Assembly (NCBI GenBank): GCA_020073645.1
Contig: JAIQET010000025.1
Location: forward strand, 1 to 55,192
Direction: 5' to 3'
Length of the DNA stretch: 55,192 nt
Source of the DNA: Terriglobia bacterium
Lineage (GTDB): Bacteria; Acidobacteriota; Terriglobia; Terriglobales; Acidobacteriaceae
The position numbers and the translations under genes were made by a program. Positions 24,688 through 33,646 of this stretch are shown here, one piece after another. How positions within the stretch are numbered: position 1 is the first letter of the stretch; each line of letters opens with the position of its first letter. The notes beneath the pieces are model-generated. The model made no database searches. It had not been told where the DNA came from and saw only the letters and a list, made by a program, of their open reading frames with translations.

Positions 24688-26022
24688 CTAGAAAGGATGG
24701 GCTCCGTGCGCGCCTAATGAGAAAATTACCTGCATTAACAGTTCGTGGGCGTCAATGTTTTCCGCGTACTTGGTGAAGCGGTACTGGCCTCGAATCTGGC
24801 TGAACTCGCTGGGCCAGTAGGTGAGCAGGACTGAGCCTCCCTCGTCTGTCAGGTTAGCAAATTGGGCGCGGTCGGAGCGGTCATAGCGCCCACCCAAAAA
24901 CCAACGCCGTCCCAATTGATATTCCGCCGAGGTGTAGAAGCCGAAGGCACGCTGCTCGCTGGGAAACTGCTGGCGCTGGCTCCAGATGAATTCGCTGCGC
25001 GCCACGAAAGAATGATAGATGGAACGGCGCAGCGGTTTCCAACGCAGGGTGGCATCCACGCCGTACAGATTCGTGATGAAGTCGCTGCTCAAAGGGATTA
25101 GCGAACCAACCTTGTCCGCGCTGTGTCCCCGGGCATAGGAAAACCCAATGTCGAGGTTCGTAGATTCCGTAATGTCTTTGTAGGCCCGCAGGTGATCCAC
25201 CGTGCTCACGTCGCTTCGCTTCGATGCGCGAAACACGTCGCCCGAATCACCGCGAAACACCTGTCCCGTGAGATCCAGGAAGAGGCCTTTCGGCGCCGGC
25301 AGAATGTGCTCAACCGAAACGCCGGCATCGTCAATGCCATCCTCGTCCCCCACCAGGTTTGTGGTAACCAGCGGCCGGTCAATCCAGGGCAGCACGTGAT
25401 TGTGCAACGTGTTCACCTTGCCGAAAGCAGAGCGCATTTTGCCAACCTTGGCGACAAAGTTCCCCGGCAGGGCGGTAAAGGTGATGAAGCCCTCTTCCAG
25501 ATTCACACCTTCCTCTCCGAAAGAAATGAAGAAGTCCCCGCGAGCGTAGGGGTCAATGATGGCCTGCAGGCCAACCTCGGATTCGTGCATCTGCAACGAA
25601 GGAAATGGCTGCAGAGTGGCCAACGGCAGGGACGGGTTCCCGCCGGCTGCGCCGATGAAATCCCCAATCACGCTGATATCGGGATTCAGGGCCTTGGCCG
25701 CGGCCGAGGCGCCGCCGTACACCGGCAATTGGCCGCCGGCGCTGGTCACGCTGGTGACTGGGGTTGGAGCTGGCGCCGGGGCCTGCGCGGGAGTTTCTGC
25801 GGATGCCTCCGCCCCCGGCGCGGGCGCGGAAGGGGCCTGCGCACTCTTCAGCATGCGCACTTGCCCTTCCAGCGCGATCAGGCGGTCTTCCAGATCCCTG
25901 ATCTTTTGTTGCAGGGCAGCGGTGTCCGTTGAGTCCGCTTGCGCCTGGTTATTGCTCTGCTGAGCGGCAAGCTGCCCGGCGAACAGAACCAGCACAGCAG
26001 CTCCCACGATCAAATTCTTCAT
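24688..26022 (-). CDS. Outer-membrane porin with N-terminal coiled coil, zinc operon
   Basis: 444 residues. Signal peptide MKNLIVGAAVLVLFAGQLAA, a coiled-coil segment (ALQQKIRDLEDRLIALEGQV, about 35-60), a long Pro/Ala linker (62-92), then a beta-rich region with repeated amphipathic strands to a terminal Phe. Loops show GDFFISFGEEGVNLEEGFIT and GNFVAKVGKMRSAFGKVNTL, a motif of surface porins that begin with a peptidoglycan- or coil-anchored stalk. It is first in a three-gene operon with ZnuA- and ZnuB-like genes, so it probably admits metal ions through the outer membrane. No specific family name is assured. Confidence 0.75.
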   Translation of the reverse strand: MKNLIVGAAVLVLFAGQLAAQQSNNQAQADSTDTAALQQKIRDLEDRLIALEGQVRMLKSAQAPSAPAPGAEASAETPAQAPAPAPTPVTSVTSAGGQLPVYGGASAAAKALNPDISVIGDFIGAAGGNPSLPLATLQPFPSLQMHESEVGLQAIIDPYARGDFFISFGEEGVNLEEGFITFTALPGNFVAKVGKMRSAFGKVNTLHNHVLPWIDRPLVTTNLVGDEDGIDDAGVSVEHILPAPKGLFLDLTGQVFRGDSGDVFRASKRSDVSTVDHLRAYKDITESTNLDIGFSYARGHSADKVGSLIPLSSDFITNLYGVDATLRWKPLRRSIYHSFVARSEFIWSQRQQFPSEQRAFGFYTSAEYQLGRRWFLGGRYDRSDRAQFANLTDEGGSVLLTYWPSEFSQIRGQYRFTKYAENIDAHELLMQVIFSLGAHGAHPF

Positions 26023-26566
26023 TCGCCTGCTCCTTACTTAACTAGAAAGGTTCAGATACTGGTTGTGCTTCCTGCCCAAAGATGGTCTCGGGTGGGGGTA
26101 AGAACTGGACGAAGACGTCTGTTGATTGTCCTTGCAGGCTTCGGGTGGCGCACCCTGCATCCCAAAGCCGGATTGCCAAGCAACTCAGAGGAGGTCTCTT
26201 GAGCACTGCTCGCCGGAATCGCGAACTTCGGGAAACACCTGAGGCGCATAGGGGTGCAGTCAAAGCCCCGCCGAACCCGGCGCGACAGATGGCGGCATGT
26301 GTCTGAGGCCATTGTCGAAGATTCGGCCAAGTCTCAGCGTCAGTACCCTCCTCCTGGATTGAGAGTACGCCCCGGTGCTTACTTGGATGCATTGTAAATC
26401 CAGCGTGCCGCCCTGAGGCTAACCACCTAGATGCAAAATTCGCGCCTGGGGTGGCAGTAGCCGATTCCAGGCTTACTGAAACGGTGGCCTGCTGGTCCAG
26501 GTTGCAGGGCGATGGGCAATCCGCTCGGAGTGGGCCGGAATGGGCCCCCGGAGTTGCGCAGAGGCT
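26023..26566. other. Gene-free stretch upstream of the zinc operon
   Basis: This 544-bp interval lies between two minus-strand genes (kdpC ends at 26567; the porin begins at 26022). Several short ORFs on both strands overlap here but lack ribosome sites and family similarity. I looked for a Zur-like AT-rich palindrome and saw none convincing. The promoter of the porin-znuA-znuB operon and the end of the kdp transcript should both be here. Otherwise nothing recognisable. Confidence 0.4.
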
Positions 26567-27154
26567 CTAGTTGGTGGCTCGGGATGCGCCAGATCTGATT
26601 GCGTCCAGGCTAAGGTTCAGCTCCAGCACATTCACTCTCGGCTCTCCCAGGAATCCGAACTGCCGCAGCTGTGTGTGCTGCTGCACCAGGCGGCGGACTT
26701 CATCTGCAGACAATCCGCGCGCCCGCGCTATGCGACGCACCTGGAACTCCGCTGCCGCCGGAGAGATTTCGGGATCGAGTCCGGAAGCGGAGGCGGTCAC
26801 CAGATCGATCGGTACCGGCTGACCTGGATTCTCCGCCTGCAGCGTGGCCACGTCCCCCTTCACCCGCTCAATCAACTGGTGATTGGTGGGTCCCAACTGC
26901 GATCCGTTGGAATTGGTAGCGTCGTAGCCGACTGCGGAGGGTCGAGAGTGGAAATAGCCCGGGCCGCTGAAGGCTTGGCCGATAATGCGTGACCCGATAA
27001 CCTTGCCGTCTTTCTTGATGAGCTGCCCATTGGCCTGCCTGGGAAACAGAACCTGGGCAAGCCCGGTCACCACCAGCGGGTAAATGATTCCCAGCAGAAC
27101 TGTGGTCGCGATGGTCATGAGAAACGCGGTAATGAAATTCTTCTTCATGGTCAA
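26567..27154 (-). CDS. kdpC: Potassium-transporting ATPase subunit C
   Basis: 195 residues with one N-terminal transmembrane helix (FITAFLMTIATTVLLGIIYP) and a soluble domain of the KdpC type: LFPRQANGQLIKKDGKVIGS, then IGQAFSGPGYFHSRPSAVGY, NSNGSQLGPTN and the DLVTASASGLDPEISPAAAE motif. KdpC stabilises the KdpFABC complex and assists the pump's activity. ATG at 27154 has AAGGA upstream and follows kdpB by 6 bp. It is the last gene in the kdp unit. Confidence 0.95.
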   Translation of the reverse strand: MTMKKNFITAFLMTIATTVLLGIIYPLVVTGLAQVLFPRQANGQLIKKDGKVIGSRIIGQAFSGPGYFHSRPSAVGYDATNSNGSQLGPTNHQLIERVKGDVATLQAENPGQPVPIDLVTASASGLDPEISPAAAEFQVRRIARARGLSADEVRRLVQQHTQLRQFGFLGEPRVNVLELNLSLDAIRSGASRATN

Positions 27155-27160
27155 ATCCTT

Positions 27161-29185
27161 CTATGCCAGCCCAACCCGGGTGATCAGCATGTCAATGAGC
27201 TTGATTCCCAGGAACGGGATGATGATTCCGCCAAAACCATAGATCCAAAGGTTACGCCGCAGCAGCGCCGCCGCTCCCATGGCACGGTATTTCACGCCCC
27301 GCAGCGCCAGTGGAATCAAGGCGATGATGATCAGCGCGTTGAAAATCACTGCCGACAGTACCGCCGATTCCGGCGTGCGCAGATGCATGATATTGAGCGC
27401 GTTCAAGACCGGAAATGTGGCCGCGAACATGGCAGGGATGATGGCAAAGTACTTCGCCACGTCATTTGCGATCGAGAAGGTAGTCAGCGAACCGCGGGTC
27501 ATCAGCAACTGCTTGCCGATCTCCACGATCTCAATCAGTTTCGTGGGATTGGAGTCCAGGTCCACCATGTTGCCGGCTTCTTTAGCGGCCTGGGTACCGG
27601 TGTTCATTGCCACTCCGACGTCGGCCTGAGCGAGGGCGGGGGCATCGTTGGTGCCGTCGCCGGTCATTGCGACCAGCTTGCCGTCTGCCTGCTCGCGCCG
27701 AATCAGGTCCATCTTGTCCTTGGGAGTCGCTTGGGCGAGAAAATCATCGACGCCGGCTTCGCGGGCAATCGCGGCAGCGGTGAGTGGATTATCTCCGGTG
27801 ATCATCACCGTCTTGATTCCCATGGCACGCAGATGGACGAAGCGGTCGCGCATGCCGCCCTTGACAATGTCTTTCAGGTGAATCACCCCCAGGGCACGAC
27901 GGTTTTCTGCCACAACCAGGGGCGTACCGCCAGAGCGTGCAATGGTCTCCACGGAAGACTGGATTTCTTTAGGCAGCACGGTGCCATGCTGCTCCAGGTA
28001 CTTGCTGATCGCATCTACGGCGCCTTTGCGAATTTCCCGGCCATCGAGATTCACTCCCGACATGCGGGTCTGCGCAGTGAAGGGGACGAATACAGCTTCG
28101 TGCACTGCCAGGTCTCGGCCGCGCAGTCCGTAGCGTTCCTTGGCCAGGACCACGATGGAACGACCTTCGGGAGTCTCATCCGACAGCGATGAGAGTTGCG
28201 AAGCGTCGGCCATTTGGGCTTCGGTGATGCCGCGAGCGGGAATGAACTCTGCGGCCTGACGGTTGCCCAAAGTGATGGTGCCGGTCTTGTCGAGCAGCAG
28301 TGTGTTCACGTCACCAGCAGCTTCGACCGCCCGGCCGGACATCGCGAGTACGTTGTGCTGCACCAGCCGGTCCATGCCCGCGATGCCAATCGCCGACAGA
28401 AGGCCGCCGATGGTGGTGGGGATCAGACAGACGAGCAACGACACCAGGACGAACACCGTCTGTGGCGAACCCGAGTAGATGGCAAACGGCTGGAGGGTCA
28501 CCACCGCGAGCAGAAATATGATGGTCAGGCCGGCGAGCAGAATGTTCAAAGCGATCTCGTTCGGAGTTTTCTGGCGCTCGGCTCCTTCCACCAGCGCGAT
28601 CATGCGATCCAAGAAGGTTTCGCCAGGATTCGAGGTGATGCGGACTTTGATCTGGTCGGACAGGACACGCGTGCCTCCGGTGACGGCCGAGCGGTCGCCT
28701 CCGGCCTCACGAATCACAGGCGCAGACTCGCCGGTGATAGCGGACTCGTCCACCGAGGCAATCCCTTCTTCGATCTCGCCATCAGAGGGGATGAATTCGC
28801 CGGCGGAAACCAGCACGAGATCACCGGCTCGCAGCTTCGAGCTGGGTACCTTTTCAATCTCACCGGTTCTTAGGAGCCGATTGGCCACCGTCTCCGAGCG
28901 TGCCTTGCGCAGCGTGTCAGCCTGGGCTTTGCCACGGCCTTCAGCCATGGCCTCGGCAAAGTTCGCAAACAGCACCGTGAACCACAGCCAAAGCGTGATC
29001 TGGAGATTGAATTTGAACGCCGTACCGCCTTTGAACAGCAGCACAGTCGTGATGACACTGCCGATCTCCACCACGAACATGACGGGGTTCCCCATCATCT
29101 TGCGCGGATTCAGTTTCAGCAAGGCATCCCAGATCGCCCGCCGGACGATCTTCCATTCCCAAATAGCTTTCTTCTTCCTTGCCAT
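27161..29185 (-). CDS. kdpB: Potassium-transporting P-type ATPase, subunit B
   Basis: 674 residues. P-type ATPase signatures in order: [14 protein letters not shown] (actuator loop), [16 protein letters not shown] with the phosphorylated Asp, [20 protein letters not shown] and [20 protein letters not shown] in the hinge, then the KdpB-specific [20 protein letters not shown]. Seven hydrophobic helices are visible. It hydrolyses ATP to energise K+ uptake through KdpA. The start is ATG at 29185 ([11 protein letters not shown]), preceded by AAGGAC; the longer in-frame extension to 29245 overlaps kdpA and is rejected. The spacing to kdpA is 10 bp. Confidence 0.96.
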   Translation of the reverse strand: MARKKKAIWEWKIVRRAIWDALLKLNPRKMMGNPVMFVVEIGSVITTVLLFKGGTAFKFNLQITLWLWFTVLFANFAEAMAEGRGKAQADTLRKARSETVANRLLRTGEIEKVPSSKLRAGDLVLVSAGEFIPSDGEIEEGIASVDESAITGESAPVIREAGGDRSAVTGGTRVLSDQIKVRITSNPGETFLDRMIALVEGAERQKTPNEIALNILLAGLTIIFLLAVVTLQPFAIYSGSPQTVFVLVSLLVCLIPTTIGGLLSAIGIAGMDRLVQHNVLAMSGRAVEAAGDVNTLLLDKTGTITLGNRQAAEFIPARGITEAQMADASQLSSLSDETPEGRSIVVLAKERYGLRGRDLAVHEAVFVPFTAQTRMSGVNLDGREIRKGAVDAISKYLEQHGTVLPKEIQSSVETIARSGGTPLVVAENRRALGVIHLKDIVKGGMRDRFVHLRAMGIKTVMITGDNPLTAAAIAREAGVDDFLAQATPKDKMDLIRREQADGKLVAMTGDGTNDAPALAQADVGVAMNTGTQAAKEAGNMVDLDSNPTKLIEIVEIGKQLLMTRGSLTTFSIANDVAKYFAIIPAMFAATFPVLNALNIMHLRTPESAVLSAVIFNALIIIALIPLALRGVKYRAMGAAALLRRNLWIYGFGGIIIPFLGIKLIDMLITRVGLA

Positions 29186-29195
29186 AGCAGAGTCC

Positions 29196-30971
29196 TTAGA
29201 AGGTCTTGCCCGCAGCCATAAGCAGGTGCTCCAGGATGGGACCAAGACTGAGTGCCGGAAAAAACGTCAGCGCCCCAACGATCAGGATCACGCCGATCAA
29301 GAGCACGGTGAAAAGAGGCGTCGTCACCGGGAAAGTACCGAGTGACGGCGGAACATACTTCTTGCGCGCCAGGTTGCCGGCGATGGCCAGCATCGGAATG
29401 ATCATCAGGAACCGGCCGGCCAGCATGGTCAGCCCCATCGTCGTGTTGTACCAGAGGGTGTTTGCGTTCAGTCCTCCGAACGCCGAGCCATTGTTGCCGG
29501 CACCCGACGTAAACGCGTACAGCATCTCGCTCAAACCATGCGGCCCAGGATTAGCGATACTGGAGGTGCCAAAACCTTTCACACTCGAAATCGCGGTAAA
29601 GGTCAGAATGACCAGAGGGAAAACCAGTGCGACTAGCATGGCCATCTTCACGTCATAGGCTTCTATCTTTTTCCCCAAATATTCCGGCGTTCGGCCGACC
29701 ATCAGACCGGCGATAAACACGGCAAGCACGACATAGATCAACATGCCGTACATACCGGCCCCGACTCCGCCGAAGATGACCTCGCTCAACATGATGTTGA
29801 CCAATGGGACCATACCGCCGAGCGGGGTGTAGGAATCGTGCCAGCCGTTGATCGCACCGCAACTCGCGTCGGTGGTCACCGTGGCGAACAGAGCGGAGTT
29901 CGCAATGCCGAAGCGGACCTCTTTGCCCTCCATGTTGCCGCCCGCCTGCACGGCGCTTGCGTGCTGATCTGTGCCAGCCATCAGCGGATTGCCGCGCGCT
30001 TCGGCCCAGTACGCCACCGTTACCCCGGCCAGAAACAGGATCGCCATGGCCGACCAAACAGCCCAGCCGTGGCGTTGCGAGCCGGTCATCCGCCCAAGCG
30101 TATAAGTGAGTCCGGCGCCGATTGTGAAAATCGAGAACAATTCTATGAGATTGGAGAAAGGTGTCGGATTCTCGAATGGATGCGCACTGTTCGCATTGAA
30201 GAAGCCGCCACCGTTGGTGCCAAACTCTTTGATGATCTCCTGCGAAGCGACCGGACCCTGCGCGATGGTTTGCTCGGTGACGGTGGTGGTCACAGTTTTG
30301 CCATCCGCACCCGTTGTCTGGACCTGCTGCGGTTCGACCAACGCGGCCTTGTCGTACGGGCGAAGATTCTGCACCACGCCTTGGGAAACCAGCAACAACG
30401 CTCCGACCACGCAAAACGGCAACAGCACCCACAGGCAACTGCGAACCAAATCCACCCAGAAATTACCAATCGTCTCCATCTGCCGCCGCGCGATGCCGCG
30501 GATGAAGGCAATGGCCAGCGCGATGCCCACGGCCGCCGAAGCGAAGTTGTGGTACGCCAGGCCGGCCATCTGGGTGAAGTAGCTCATGGTCGATTCACCC
30601 GCATACGCCTGCCAGTTGGTGTTAGTCGTAAACGAAGCTGCCGTGTTGAAAGCCAAGTGAACCGGGGTGACCGCACCGAATTTCTGCGGATTGAAGGGCA
30701 GGAATCCCTGTAGCCGCTCCATGAGGTACAACACGATCATCGAAACCACGCTGAAAAGCAGCATCGCGATCGCATACTCGGTCCAGCGCATTTCATGATC
30801 TTCATCCACCCCGGTGATGCGATAGAGCAAGCGCTCGACCGGACGCAGCACCGGGTCCATGAACGTCCGTTCGCGGCTGAACACGCGCGCCATGAACACG
30901 CCCATCGGCTTGGTGACGGCAAAGATCAGCGCCAGGAACAGCAGTATTTGTAGCCATCCATTGACGGTCAT
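29196..30971 (-). CDS. kdpA: Potassium-transporting ATPase, K+-binding subunit A
   Basis: 591 residues with about ten transmembrane helices. The four pore-loop motifs of the SKT superfamily are all present: [53 protein letters not shown] and [16 protein letters not shown]. It forms the K+ selectivity filter of the high-affinity Kdp pump. Length is close to the usual 560-600. The ATG at 30971 is 1 bp after the kdpF stop, so the two are coupled. Confidence 0.96.
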   Translation of the reverse strand: MTVNGWLQILLFLALIFAVTKPMGVFMARVFSRERTFMDPVLRPVERLLYRITGVDEDHEMRWTEYAIAMLLFSVVSMIVLYLMERLQGFLPFNPQKFGAVTPVHLAFNTAASFTTNTNWQAYAGESTMSYFTQMAGLAYHNFASAAVGIALAIAFIRGIARRQMETIGNFWVDLVRSCLWVLLPFCVVGALLLVSQGVVQNLRPYDKAALVEPQQVQTTGADGKTVTTTVTEQTIAQGPVASQEIIKEFGTNGGGFFNANSAHPFENPTPFSNLIELFSIFTIGAGLTYTLGRMTGSQRHGWAVWSAMAILFLAGVTVAYWAEARGNPLMAGTDQHASAVQAGGNMEGKEVRFGIANSALFATVTTDASCGAINGWHDSYTPLGGMVPLVNIMLSEVIFGGVGAGMYGMLIYVVLAVFIAGLMVGRTPEYLGKKIEAYDVKMAMLVALVFPLVILTFTAISSVKGFGTSSIANPGPHGLSEMLYAFTSGAGNNGSAFGGLNANTLWYNTTMGLTMLAGRFLMIIPMLAIAGNLARKKYVPPSLGTFPVTTPLFTVLLIGVILIVGALTFFPALSLGPILEHLLMAAGKTF

Positions 30972-30972
30972 G

Positions 30973-31062
30973 TCAGAACTTCTCCGGACGCAGCAGTGCG
31001 TAGATCAGGTACACCATGGTTAGTCCGCTCACCACAAGCATGATGATCGATTCCGGGGTCAT
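30973..31062 (-). CDS. kdpF: KdpF small membrane subunit (29 aa)
   Basis: The minus strand encodes a 29-residue peptide from ATG at 31062 to TGA at 30973: [20 protein letters not shown] then YALLRPEKF. One transmembrane helix and the ending LLRPE.F are the hallmark of KdpF, which stabilises KdpFABC. It is directly upstream of kdpA, as expected, and follows another short membrane ORF by 7 bp. Confidence 0.9.
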   Translation of the reverse strand: MTPESIIMLVVSGLTMVYLIYALLRPEKF

Positions 31063-31069
31063 AGCGTCC

Positions 31070-31156
31070 TCACTTCACGTGCTCGCAAAACAGCACGTAT
31101 CCAATCGACAGCGTGAAGAACACGATCGTGATTGCTATGAAAACCATGTCCTGCAT
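31070..31156 (-). CDS. 28-aa single-helix membrane peptide in the kdp operon
   Basis: From ATG at 31156 to TGA at 31070 the minus strand encodes MQDMVFIAITIVFFTLSIGY then VLFCEHVK. The helix spans residues 4-23 and the C-terminus is positively charged after CEH. A strong ribosome site AGGAGATC lies just before the ATG. It sits between the porin and kdpF. Short ORFs of this general kind are known next to kdpF in some bacteria, but I cannot assign a function. It may be an additional accessory subunit of the pump. Confidence 0.65.
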   Translation of the reverse strand: MQDMVFIAITIVFFTLSIGYVLFCEHVK

Positions 31157-31166
31157 ACTCGATCTC

Positions 31167-32750
31167 CTAGAATTTCACCAGAACTGCAAAATTCATCCGG
31201 TTTTCGTCTGTGCGCAGGTCCGGAACCCAACCCGGCACCAGCGAACCAGGGGCGCCGGTATTGCCCCCGGGAGGTGTAACGCCGCCGGATCCCGAGAAAT
31301 ACGGCACGTTTGCCGCTCGATGGTTGAACTCCCAGCGGAATGTAATGTACTGGCTGGGCATGTAGTCGAACGTCGCGGACGCATCCCAAGCCTTGTACGG
31401 GTCGCCCGGATTTTCGGTGAAGTACGGTGTTCCCGAGGTTGCCGTCGCGCCGTTGATCGGGGGCAAGAGCACCAGATAACGCCCGGGGTTGTTGATCTTG
31501 CCGCCGCCTAGAGTCAAGCCGTACTTGTCTTTCGCGAACCACAGCCGGTTGTAAGCCATGAAGCCGACGAAGCTCTGCTTGGGCCAGATGACTTTTTGCC
31601 CGTCAATAATCTTCACCGAATTGCCGGCGCAACTCACGCCGCCGCCATGCTCGCATCCCAGGTCCCCGGTCAGTGAAAAGGCGGCTTTACTGATGAACGT
31701 TTCGGGGTTGTCGTAGTACTTGACCTGAACGCTGTCGTCAGTGTGATAGCGAATGCGTCCTGGCTGACCCAGCGCATCGGCGCCCAGGGCGTACTGATTC
31801 CCAAGAACTGATAGCCAGCTATTCGGGCGCCACAGAATCTGTCCTCCCACGCCCGGCCGGTTGTTGAACCGCCCGTACGCCTGCCATCCGTTCACAAACC
31901 AAGGTTCGATCTTCAAGTGCTCAGTGGGGAATATCTGGACCCGCATTCCGTTGAAGAACCACGGCGTGTTGGAAGAAACATAAGATGGCTGATAGGCCCA
32001 GTTGTCAAAGTTATAGTAGCTGAACAGGCCGACGTACGACATGAAGATCCCGGCCTGTACATTGATACCGTTCATCGCGTTGATGTGATAACCCCCATAG
32101 GCTTCCGAAATGTAGCGATAGGCATTGTCGAGGTTCCACTGGCCACGCGAAGGGCTGGCGTCATTCCGTGGCGTCGTCTGCGAATACATGCCGAACTGCG
32201 TCATCAACCTTGCCTGGACGTTGTCATAGTGAAAATCGCCGCCTACGCCGAGCTGCGTCAGCTGGAATTCATTCGCCCGAAAGACTTCGCTGGACCCGCC
32301 GATCGTGTCATCTTTGGGATGATTGAGATCGTAGATGTAGTCCACGTCCGCGCGGATTTCCGGCGTGAAGAACTTGCTGTCGAATGCGGGCTGCTTCGTG
32401 CGAGGGGTGCCGTTTAACCAGGTCCAGTCCGCGAAGGCGAACGGTTCCGCTTTCTGCAGCTTCTTCGGAGTGGCGGCCTGCGGCTGCAACTCCGCTTTCG
32501 TTTCCTGAAGCAGCGCATCGTGCGGAGCAACCGCTGCGGCCTGCACTCCGCCGCTGGGTGTGTTTTGTGGAACCGCGGGTGGCTGCGTGCTCTTTTCCAG
32601 GCGCTCGACTTTCGTTTGCAGTTCTTGAACCAATTGGCGGAGTTCGCGCACCTCTTCCGCGCTGGCTGCGTTCGACTGGTTAGTCGTTTCCTGTGCTCGG
32701 AGCGGCAAGGCACATAGGGCAGTTGCAATCACTGCTACTACGATTCGCAT
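31167..32750 (-). CDS. Outer-membrane porin-like beta-barrel, kdp operon
   Basis: 527 residues. Signal peptide MRIVVAVIATALCALPLRAQ, a coiled-coil stretch (residues 33-55, VRELRQLVQELQTKVERLEK), a linker to about 105, then a large beta-rich domain with many aromatic strands ending in Phe (NRMNFAVLVKF), as in outer-membrane barrels. I see motifs such as GVGGDFHYDNVQARLMTQFG and TFRWEFNHRAANVPYFSG, consistent with the outer-membrane beta-barrel (OmpP2-like, DUF1597-like) proteins, but no certain family. Start ATG at 32750 with GGAG 8 bp upstream; the frame stays open to 32978. It lies upstream of the kdpF-kdpABC genes in the same orientation, 10 bp before the 28-aa peptide, so it probably supplies K+ through the outer membrane. 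Confidence 0.75.
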   Translation of the reverse strand: MRIVVAVIATALCALPLRAQETTNQSNAASAEEVRELRQLVQELQTKVERLEKSTQPPAVPQNTPSGGVQAAAVAPHDALLQETKAELQPQAATPKKLQKAEPFAFADWTWLNGTPRTKQPAFDSKFFTPEIRADVDYIYDLNHPKDDTIGGSSEVFRANEFQLTQLGVGGDFHYDNVQARLMTQFGMYSQTTPRNDASPSRGQWNLDNAYRYISEAYGGYHINAMNGINVQAGIFMSYVGLFSYYNFDNWAYQPSYVSSNTPWFFNGMRVQIFPTEHLKIEPWFVNGWQAYGRFNNRPGVGGQILWRPNSWLSVLGNQYALGADALGQPGRIRYHTDDSVQVKYYDNPETFISKAAFSLTGDLGCEHGGGVSCAGNSVKIIDGQKVIWPKQSFVGFMAYNRLWFAKDKYGLTLGGGKINNPGRYLVLLPPINGATATSGTPYFTENPGDPYKAWDASATFDYMPSQYITFRWEFNHRAANVPYFSGSGGVTPPGGNTGAPGSLVPGWVPDLRTDENRMNFAVLVKF

Positions 32751-32978
32751 AGCTCGTTCTCCAGTGGATCGGGTTGCGCTTGATCGGAACGTCATCACGA
32801 GTGCTGTCTTACCTCGCTGGCGGCTTGTGATTTCACGCATCGCGGCTGAAGGTTGGCTTGTCATGTGCACCGTCACGCTTCCGCCACGCGGACGCCGGCA
32901 TTCAACCCGCAACGCCACCAGGAAGCGTAGAAGGAAAGCCACGCTGGCCACACAAATCAGTCCCAAAAGAATGTTCAT
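32751..32978 (-). other. In-frame leader ORF upstream of the kdp porin
   Basis: The frame of the porin gene remains open upstream to ATG at 32978, adding MNILLGLICVASVAFLLRFL and about 56 less hydrophobic residues. The first 25 residues form a believable transmembrane helix, similar in style to the other short peptides of this locus, but there is no stop before the porin start. It may be a former separate membrane peptide that has lost its stop codon or suffered a frameshift. The porin's own signal peptide and ribosome site argue that translation mainly starts at 32750. Confidence 0.3.
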
Positions 32979-33021
32979 CTCGGCGCTCTGCGACTAGGTG
33001 TCGTCTGGGGTTGTTACGTTT

Positions 33022-33080
33022 TCATTGGACAGGCCCGTCCATAAAAATCGGGTAAGCAGTTCATAAAATGTTCATAAGGA
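33022..33080 (-). promoter_or_regulatory. Tandem 11-bp operator array, module 1 (upstream of porin-kdp unit)
   Basis: On the plus strand four 11-bp units lie in phase: GTCCATAAAAA (33037), TCGGGTAAGCA (33048), GTTCATAAAAT (33059) and GTTCATAAGGA (33070). The consensus is GTTCRTA; unit 2 is poor. An octamer TCATTGGA (minus-strand TCCAATGA) sits at 33022-33029, exactly 7 bp from the array. OmpR/PhoB-type winged-helix proteins bind direct repeats spaced by 11 bp, so the array probably binds KdpE or the receiver-less regulator encoded next to it. It lies upstream (minus strand) of the porin-peptide-kdpFABC genes. The same module recurs at 33647-33705. Confidence 0.6.
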
Positions 33081-33104
33081 TTGCGGTCTTGTCCCAGGGA
33101 CCAG

Positions 33105-33497
33105 CTACCGGCCAGGATCAAATCGGTAGAATATCCACGGCTCGGTGCGGATGTAACCCGCCCGCCCGGCGGCTGACTCAATCTTTTGCCGCAAGGCCGT
33201 CAGCACTCGCAGGAATTGCGTTTGCCGCACCTCATGGTCTCCCCATCGCGTGCTCAGCAGAGTGCGTGGGGTGACCACCCTCCTCGGATGCCCGGCTAGA
33301 AACACCAGCATGTCGAACTCTTCCGAGGTGAGGTGTATCTCCTGGCCGCGAACCGTGACTGTGCGGGATCGAAGGTCGATGTGGAAGTCGCCGCTTTCGA
33401 GGATGTCATTCTGGGTCTCCTCCTGAACTTCCGGTACCCGCTGTAACAGGTTCCCCAGCCGCGCCGTGAGTTGTCTGATATTCAACGAACTTGCCAT
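33105..33497 (-). CDS. Receiver-less OmpR/PhoB-type winged-helix DNA-binding protein
   Basis: 130 residues. Residues 35-128 are a PhoB/OmpR C-terminal effector domain: FHIDLRSRTVTVRGQEIHLT, then SEEFDMLVFLAGHPRRVVTP, RTLLSTRWGDHEVRQTQFLR and ending YIRTEPWIFYRFDPG. The first 34 residues are a short leader, and no phosphoacceptor domain exists. It is clearly related to the C-terminal half of the neighbouring KdpE (33729-34436), which ends YIVTEPWVGYRFEPG. It may compete with KdpE for the same 11-bp operators or act constitutively. ATG at 33497 has GGGAGGCTGAG upstream, overlapping the end of the small ORF before it. Confidence 0.85.
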   Translation of the reverse strand: MASSLNIRQLTARLGNLLQRVPEVQEETQNDILESGDFHIDLRSRTVTVRGQEIHLTSEEFDMLVFLAGHPRRVVTPRTLLSTRWGDHEVRQTQFLRVLTALRQKIESAAGRAGYIRTEPWIFYRFDPGR

Positions 33498-33498
33498 C

Positions 33499-33585
33499 TC
33501 AGCCTCCCGCTTTACGTTCCTTGCGCAGTCCGATGAGGAAATTCAGCAGCAACAGAACGAAGTTAACGATCGCAACCACGACCAT
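33499..33585 (-). CDS. 28-aa membrane peptide preceding the winged-helix gene
   Basis: From ATG at 33585 to TGA at 33499 the minus strand encodes MVVVAIVNFVLLLLNFLIGL then RKERKAGG. It has one long hydrophobic helix and a basic tail, so the tail should face the cytoplasm. An AAGGAG lies 8 bp before the ATG. The stop is 1 bp from the ATG of the winged-helix regulator gene, whose ribosome site (GGGAGG) lies inside this ORF, which implies translational coupling. No family is recognised; it could link the regulator to the membrane. Confidence 0.6.
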   Translation of the reverse strand: MVVVAIVNFVLLLLNFLIGLRKERKAGG

Positions 33586-33646
33586 TCCCGTACTCCTTGG
33601 GCTGGGCTTGCTTGGGCAGTGCGTTCCTTGCTTGCCCAACCTCAAG

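Noticed and set aside
26042..26392. Minus-strand 116-codon ORF upstream of the zinc operon
   Set aside because: No ribosome site, no family similarity and several equally long ORFs overlap it.
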